Shown: piece after piece, positions 63,801 through 64,000 of the stretch | Numbering within the stretch: the first letter of the stretch is position 1 | How the letters are laid out: every line of letters starts with the position of its first letter | Source: an uncultured Clostridia bacterium | Lineage (GTDB): Bacteria > Bacillota > Clostridia > Christensenellales > UBA1242 | DNA length: 64,000 nt | Direction: 5' to 3' | Assembly: GCA_934772045.1 (NCBI GenBank) | Contig: CAKVMH010000001.1 | Location: forward strand, 322,222-386,221 | Notes under the pieces: generated by a model | What the model was told of the DNA's origin: nothing | Database searches by the model: none | Seen by the model: the letters and a program-made list of their open reading frames with translations, nothing else | Made by a program: the position numbers and the translations under genes

Positions 63801-64000
63801 GGTTGGGACACCAGTGCAGTTATAAATATGAGCAATATGTTCAGCAATTGCTCAAAACTTACAAGCTTGGATTTAAGCAGTTTCGACACAAGCAAAGTAA
63901 CAAATATGAGCTATATGTTCCAAAATTGTTCAAAACTCACAAGCTTGGATGTAAGCAATTTTGATACCAGCAAAGTAACAAATATGAGCAATATGTTTTA
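48867..64000 (+). CDS. Giant mosaic surface protein (beta-helix, InlB, LamG-like, DUF285), 3'-truncated
   Basis: One frame runs from ATG 48867 to the window end without a stop: at least 5,044 codons. Order of parts: signal peptide (basic MIKLTKRS, hydrophobic to about residue 35); GLUG-like beta segment (about 112-312, 'YVGGILGEG', 'LGGIAGKI'); right-handed beta-helix with about 12 'NGGG[IL]Y' turns (about 530-990), like polymorphic outer membrane protein repeats; InlB B-repeats (about 1200-1295); a long unassigned region; a first DUF285 block (about 2015-2280); a LamG/concanavalin-like module (55909-56450, 'YIQSTGTQYIQTN', 'LIPVKRASDNAIGLYD'); five more DUF285 cassettes; three InlB B-repeats (about 62440-63330); and a seventh DUF285 cassette at the end. 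AGGAG lies 11 nt before ATG. It is probably a secreted adhesin or matrix protein. Its C-terminal anchor is outside the window. Confidence 0.88.
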   Translation, partial: MIKLTKRSTKISIMSVVTFLMTTLLALTGFGVGLSFKGRHEDKGSITPTNPIVWSVDDYDGEQPNTLNWLSGDSFANRGSKAYTINSAESFLKFIEIVNSDSAIEYNYFKDYTIYLNKSINMNGYHISSIGKKITEDGKTFSSFQGIFDGSYYTIQNAVIDGNGLFGYTENATIKNIGLYNCTIDSAEQYVGGILGEGVNTTIENTFVRLGSIKSNKTLGGIAGKITIDRTINGAVPQDIIRNSFVDSTLTSNSLAGIVGEIVSKDNAMENGGVVSNCYFSTGKRAYYTNNMRIRYTNVLALEQSKEFSSFNVRAYSPSLLRETNAWTNYTYIEGSKALNFNYPLLAEFVKVFMTGSSYENVTVKNGEVKNATTLYDAFKSVEANEQAEVNIIVEKVFMNETAVAGAGAVVKLNTARDTTIVRNDKGVENLFVGATSSTLVIGEENATEGTPKLVLDGERDKVAKSAVKTGALVYSQGRDIKIYSNVVLQNNINNVTPYGGGLSINAVETGLILSEGQTEPNLSINVGEVKNCEAENGGGIAIVGTCAKISAQSIHHNYATKNGGGIYFGNALDEDDRSAEQLYSYYGGKNKIKFMALGPDHDIAVFDGSGVGGGGSSIYENQSGSDGGGLYKSSGSVSLSYYTFRNNTASGNGGGLYARMSSSSTSSSISNCTFNGNTARSNGGGFYIYLSSNVQLTMSSSSTYSNTAAYGGGGYFSVSEHDSYDKFTLQAVNAYNNTASTTGGGLYIDGEAGSGIGILWNEYHYNDTLCRGTFKGVDIYSNKAYVSAGGLFTSGIEITFLKNNGNTNKIRDNSVVTSATNSTLTGHGGGWKSYNPACGHYVTSVGGLEITGNSAQDGGGVYYDLAFENYRRDSYSIFNDGTIISGNTASSNGGGIYLRVGNDQPDPANAKSDKEKNEINNHGTYERKFSFYGSITKNIARNGYGGGIYISEKFESGQNVAPAFDIDLGSESVTENTARYGGGVALKNDTTSSGTFTSYHNAILGRVKDGIGSSSLLNNTATYEGNNTYNVGYTYYYYMNYGSSTSSSHKVYYMDTISADMGPVGSGWKISNFTTSTSLSYTKLSNVSSYFVNTNKSSGNYYATMYRQVSFKNTAIDTTVAKTLYEIATYSGSSAKLCTLSGSTFTSTTVPTPPSVTNWTVKGWTTSSTGTTSPANTWTSGSSNINAYVSSSTVFYPYYTRTLTLTFNPNGSTSSTTSKTKTIYYIPGGGISSSAITLADGNALTAPSAKGFAGWSTTKDDASTVISGTEYAPYLTMNSSYSYTVYALWVTKTNYLATLDPNGGSFDIGVESVKNKAGLTYTYAKDGNYYTSTNKGDTAKNTISLYKWTFFTNAENTTVTIGVINYAESNYDYGVFGYVDSELPQTTWTYTQTSFGTTDANTSTGLYKTFRGKSQSTEQTFTYTVEKAGQHFFYWGFRKDGSANSNNDCVKVRIVANSNVVSGFNLLDSTKISTSSAYTYNATTSTLTAPSYSSGSYSGNQYSFSKIQLWNGSTFEQASTLDNGIRSLTFKKGSWQSISFGLNGNKVDAIVNYDISSLDSNGIYCMSFKDTNSYPITHGSISDIKLWRVDVTVKKSITNGQPFGELPTPTRDGYIFAGWSKSGSDSLHHYATRERIINSFYSLDFTCIYDSTSDVYTSYTTIPSNLSSQIVGNVVNFNGELQPNKVIFLNSSYGTISTLTSFTNDKFTIPSNTCSIRILMAAQGWEDERFNKMNYKFETPVDAGIINIDQYDILTYSEYFSYCKYTYTPVVSTSIKINAIEYLPFHAGMELSMGVKYQKLIYYIHAYNANKTKLASFPVNYDSTSFTVPAETEYLTIEYKASESYIGLENKIFYVPRDVNGGEPVIESSGGEFFPDADDISASQYYTESGHDGRLTMFPFTNNSGSTMSIDVTRVGLYGGFASASFYNASKTLISSALSSDLSNNIIKIPNGTRYITVTFDAQDAYDVHYDFTGAYYYTTRTNYIDAIELIDEDTIFATGQNVNLTAVWTDGYLPRDWASRLENLFGVDSYTDITGVRFETRATLADVNNNFASAGTTKYTNTGKAVNGIPVYRQGNTGNFAFVLDAPIKFPADSSSLFDPTEYDSSGDYNSIETLVFNNVDTSNVTDMGDMFAGCEHLKYIDVSNFDTSKVTRMYDLFYDCYDLEEIVGINSWNVSNVQELNYAFLSLANLKTIDLSNWHLNSVTTMESMFSSCHDLTSVKLGYVTSTALTSVNTIFRNCPSLEYLELSSMNIPANCDTTNAFDFDSGNENPAIKIITTGNGIQSSISFPSYINMVNTKYGTVSSGTGTNATDQITIWKRANKVTLKTDYVSTPPNRHYDYLYEKLDYIQSTGTQYIQTNIAYDEDLSYEIVFDSIPTSGTGTIFSVTGAGSQFKYSGGVQTWEPTTTTTSEVIVSGKSWAYLNKNGYWAYGIDNAESAISNKATTKTTTATATSETLQIFKGGAGYGSYKLYSFKVYSDRLIADLIPVKRASDNAIGLYDQLNDKFYANAGTGTFTAGSKNSADTTRFIGQYGFMNGLASYGATVYKYFMYDESVGTNLAIPTADDAKFVGYSQTFGSTTDFRATTVVKTEDTTMNGVTGEWTTVTLPFKAQMGETYKFYIESNGLFVDEGEELTLYLNGNKLSSQYYTMYLNNTWNYAIEGVVTLNTSNFLSPTYKDASGNDVEGLQFAVSSATEGFMYAYIQRINPISADLTLNATWLVDLTFDADWQTQISGTTNGIGKNANTITSIKFEETAPDGYTDTGKTLTSGIKIYTTGTASAPSTDIAFVYEGNIIAPASCANLFKGLTACTSITFNNFNASKVTNLTSMFQDCTSLTSVDLSNFFKRTSVAGSMFSGCTALTSITFPTATIYSTCTNMFSGCTSLKTLDMSKVTVDQMGGTFDNLLSGCTSLQIFKTLIKASSTAYINIALPVKMYDRTDNNKVYAAGSSFTLASTIHVLTTEPSPYIFDTDWQTQVANTSTGIGKANTAITSIRFEKATSLTTTLTFGGKTYTNSGKLLASGISIYTTGTASAPSTDIAFVYFGDIYAPAVSSSLFGQLSALTSITFNNFNTSQATDINGMFGGCSNLTSLDLSTWDTSSVQNFAVLFTMCSNLTTINLNGWDTSNVTVMTSMFNNCLALTSIDVSSFDTSKVTKMAGMFNNCSKLASLDLSNFNTGSTTNMRNMFNGCSSLTSLNLAHWNTTNVTNMSKMFNGCSKLTNLDLSSFDLTACTNTSDMFTECTKLTELKTPINSYAVPRTFALPVAMYDQTATKAYFANENYSVGVQETTSHTLSSTIPDVTFETDWKTQFATASVGYGASLTKVAGIQFLNTIPSGYTLQGTFANGVRTYYQMSSYYPSLWAFVWPSKIYAPVNSSNLFSSLSALTSITFNNFDTSNVTTMEGMFDSCSELVEIDLSNFNTSKVTSMSSMFAGCDCLERITFGTKWDTSKVTNMSSMFESCSSLENDDFSNFITSVVTNVSNMFSGCSYLTSLDLSSFDLTACTSTTDMIKGCTALKELKTPYNSGSSTRTITLPITMYDVDDNNKSYAANTAYTLKSTSHTLVDKVIADVTFDSNWRDQVADSTNGIHKYAGSLTSIRFEKIAPSGYTNSGKTLASGIEIWTTGTATTYTTDIAFVWQKTIFAPVNSSKLFNNLSALTSISFNNFDTSNVTNMSNMFEYSKPVSIDISNFNTSSVTNMGNMFSSCSELTSLDVSSFDTSNVTRMVSMFNGCSSLTSLDLSNFDTSNVTHMNAMFDYCLSLTSLDLSNFNTSSVASMYDMFNNCSSLISLNISNFDTRNVTYMVSMFSNCSSLTSLDLSNFNTSAVTDMSTMFNKCSSLTSLDLSNFNTSSVTNMSYMFNKCSSLTSLDLGSFDTTKVTNMNSMFLGCSALTSLDLSSFDLTACTKTTDMFTGCTALTELRTPYNSGSSTRTITLPVKMYDANDDYKEYAANATFTLKTTSHKLTTELITDLIFDSNWQTQIADTTNGIGKSASTLTSIRFEKATELTNTLTFNGTTYTDTGKALTSGIKIYTTGTASTPSTNVAFVWVKAIKAPVNSSDLFSNLSALTSITFNNFDTSAVTNMSNMFYNCSKLTSLNLTGWDTSKVTDMSAMFAQCSNLTSLDVSNFNTSKVTNMRSMFNECSLLTNLDINNFDTSSVTNMSYMFGGCSSLTSLDVSNFNTSAVTGMSGMFDNCSSLSSLNLGNFTANVVVSMEGMFYRCYSLTSLDLSSFNTSKLKYTNMMFYDCSALKSVTFGNNFNTSAVTDMSSMFYRCSSLTSLNLGNFNTSSVTNMELMFYNCSALKSITFGSNWDTTNVDNMSYMFYGCSSLTSLDLSSWNTSSLTNVGKMFVNCSSLTSLDLSSFNLANLDDEAYDDYDDDGNETFDFSAIISGCTALTELKTPKNSGTSTRTITLPVAMYDASDNYKAYASGATFTLATTSHTLVKTIPSFTVKFFVQDATTPWKELTVNAGESYSLPTDTLPTVTGFNVSNDVGWTTEASFPTVSFTMSDWWNNGTKVCGRDISWYAVREKVFIYHDTLNDTRYNSYFYSIKASATQSISVDLPTLDGYTFLGYAGASNTATLACTPGSSTITTPSSVGDKEYFAVWQKSGQTLTKDETLTHTFYIGVTDAGEDITTTKTNTKTITYTNCTVTYNYELTALSTTYGTVSSTSATKISYMPTNPNPEGYEAYSFAGWATSATATVSTADMSPKVATTYYATWFRQLTLTISYNSNGVGTNPTGKTTGTANKYYNYSLSNKAATVTVTTLGALSATGYKFNGWNTQADGKGTTYPAGSSTTFTLTDNTTMTLYAIWQVQPVTFDTNWKTQVANATTGLGIAVNTLTSIRFEKVTSLSTTLTLGGKTYTNSGKALTSGINIYTTGTASSYTTDIAFVWCETISAPASCSSLFEGLSKLTSIIFNNFDTSNVTSMFVVFRDCSQLTSLDLSGWNMSKVKDMTEIFHYCRSLTSLNISGWDTSAVINMSNMFSNCSKLTSLDLSSFDTSKVTNMSYMFQNCSKLTSLDVSNFDTSKVTNMSNMF
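54909..64000 (+). repeat. Seven DUF285 cassettes of 26-residue repeats
   Basis: Each cassette has a header beginning FD-x-[DN]-W-[KQR]-x-Q and containing 'ITSIRFEK' and 'IYTTGTAS'; runs of ~26-residue units of the form 'CSSLTSLDLSNFDTSNVTNM' plus 'MF'; and a tail cap with 'TRTITLPV.MYD' and 'TTSHTL'. Clear headers start at 57048, 57780, 58782, 59595, 60798 and 63342; a divergent first one is near 54909. DNA repeats are strong: the 45-mer at 60306-60350 recurs exactly at 60384-60428, 78 bp (26 codons) on. The family is known from BspA-like and mycoplasma surface proteins. Confidence 0.85.

Noticed and set aside
48867..64000. Series of separate or broken genes
   Set aside because: The frame starting at 48867 shows no stop at the places checked and every recognised domain is in the same frame, so it is one gene rather than a decayed cluster.

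Overview
The window is an A+T-rich chromosome segment from a spore-forming, Gram-positive-type bacterium of the Clostridia (Bacillota). This rests on low G+C, strong GGAG-type ribosome binding sites, consensus TTGACA/TATAAT promoters, SpoIVB, a YlxY-like protein, a collagen-like spore-coat-type protein, FtsK/SpoIIIE, and the order rpsO-pnp-ylxY-spoIIIE. The very large MBG, InlB-B-repeat and DUF285/BspA-type surface proteins resemble those of uncultured gut Clostridia. That placement is inference; no 16S gene is present.

Layout. 1-5808: 3' part of a giant MBG-repeat surface protein. 6062-6148: tRNA-Leu(AAG), minus strand. 6456-11150: nucleoside hydrolase, pgsA, a small membrane protein, recA and recN. 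11320-11499: ferredoxin (minus). 11906-19636: trxB, a 2,097-residue wall/membrane surface protein whose start overlaps the trxB stop, and a YcxB-like membrane protein. 19740-21412: two minus-strand genes, a Pro/Gln-tailed membrane protein and a lipid-kinase homologue with degraded motifs. 21773-25474: SipW-type signal protein, rmuC, vanW-like gene. 25471-26735: two minus-strand genes that look like an orphan phage tail-tip module fused to BspA-type leucine-rich repeats. 27776-30508: rpmG-secE-nusG-(unknown gene)-rplK-rplA with two structured leaders. 30687-33506: uvrA. 34886-37146: collagen-like protein and spoIVB. 37328-42851: rpsO, pnp and ylxY-like, interrupted by two minus-strand genes of unknown function. 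43018-44193: XRE repressor divergent from a TM2 protein and a SHOCT-tailed membrane protein, with paired operators. 44350-48514: ftsK/spoIIIE and an M19 dipeptidase. 48867-64000: one open reading frame of more than 5,044 codons that leaves the window still open, encoding a mosaic surface protein.

Themes. (1) Housekeeping operons (recombination/repair recA, recN, rmuC, uvrA; transcription/translation) alternate with extremely long, repeat-built surface proteins. (2) Two modes of translation start appear side by side: most genes have a strong Shine-Dalgarno, but trxB, the lipid-kinase homologue, vanW and the dipeptidase have a -10 box ending exactly 6 nt before ATG and no ribosome binding site, as expected for leaderless mRNAs. 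(3) Several leaders carry competing or stacked hairpins. The least explained items are the giant mosaic protein with its seven DUF285 cassettes, the XRE/TM2/SHOCT switch, the orphan tail-tip pair, and a 13-codon upstream ORF that repeats the first seven residues of RecN with only synonymous changes.
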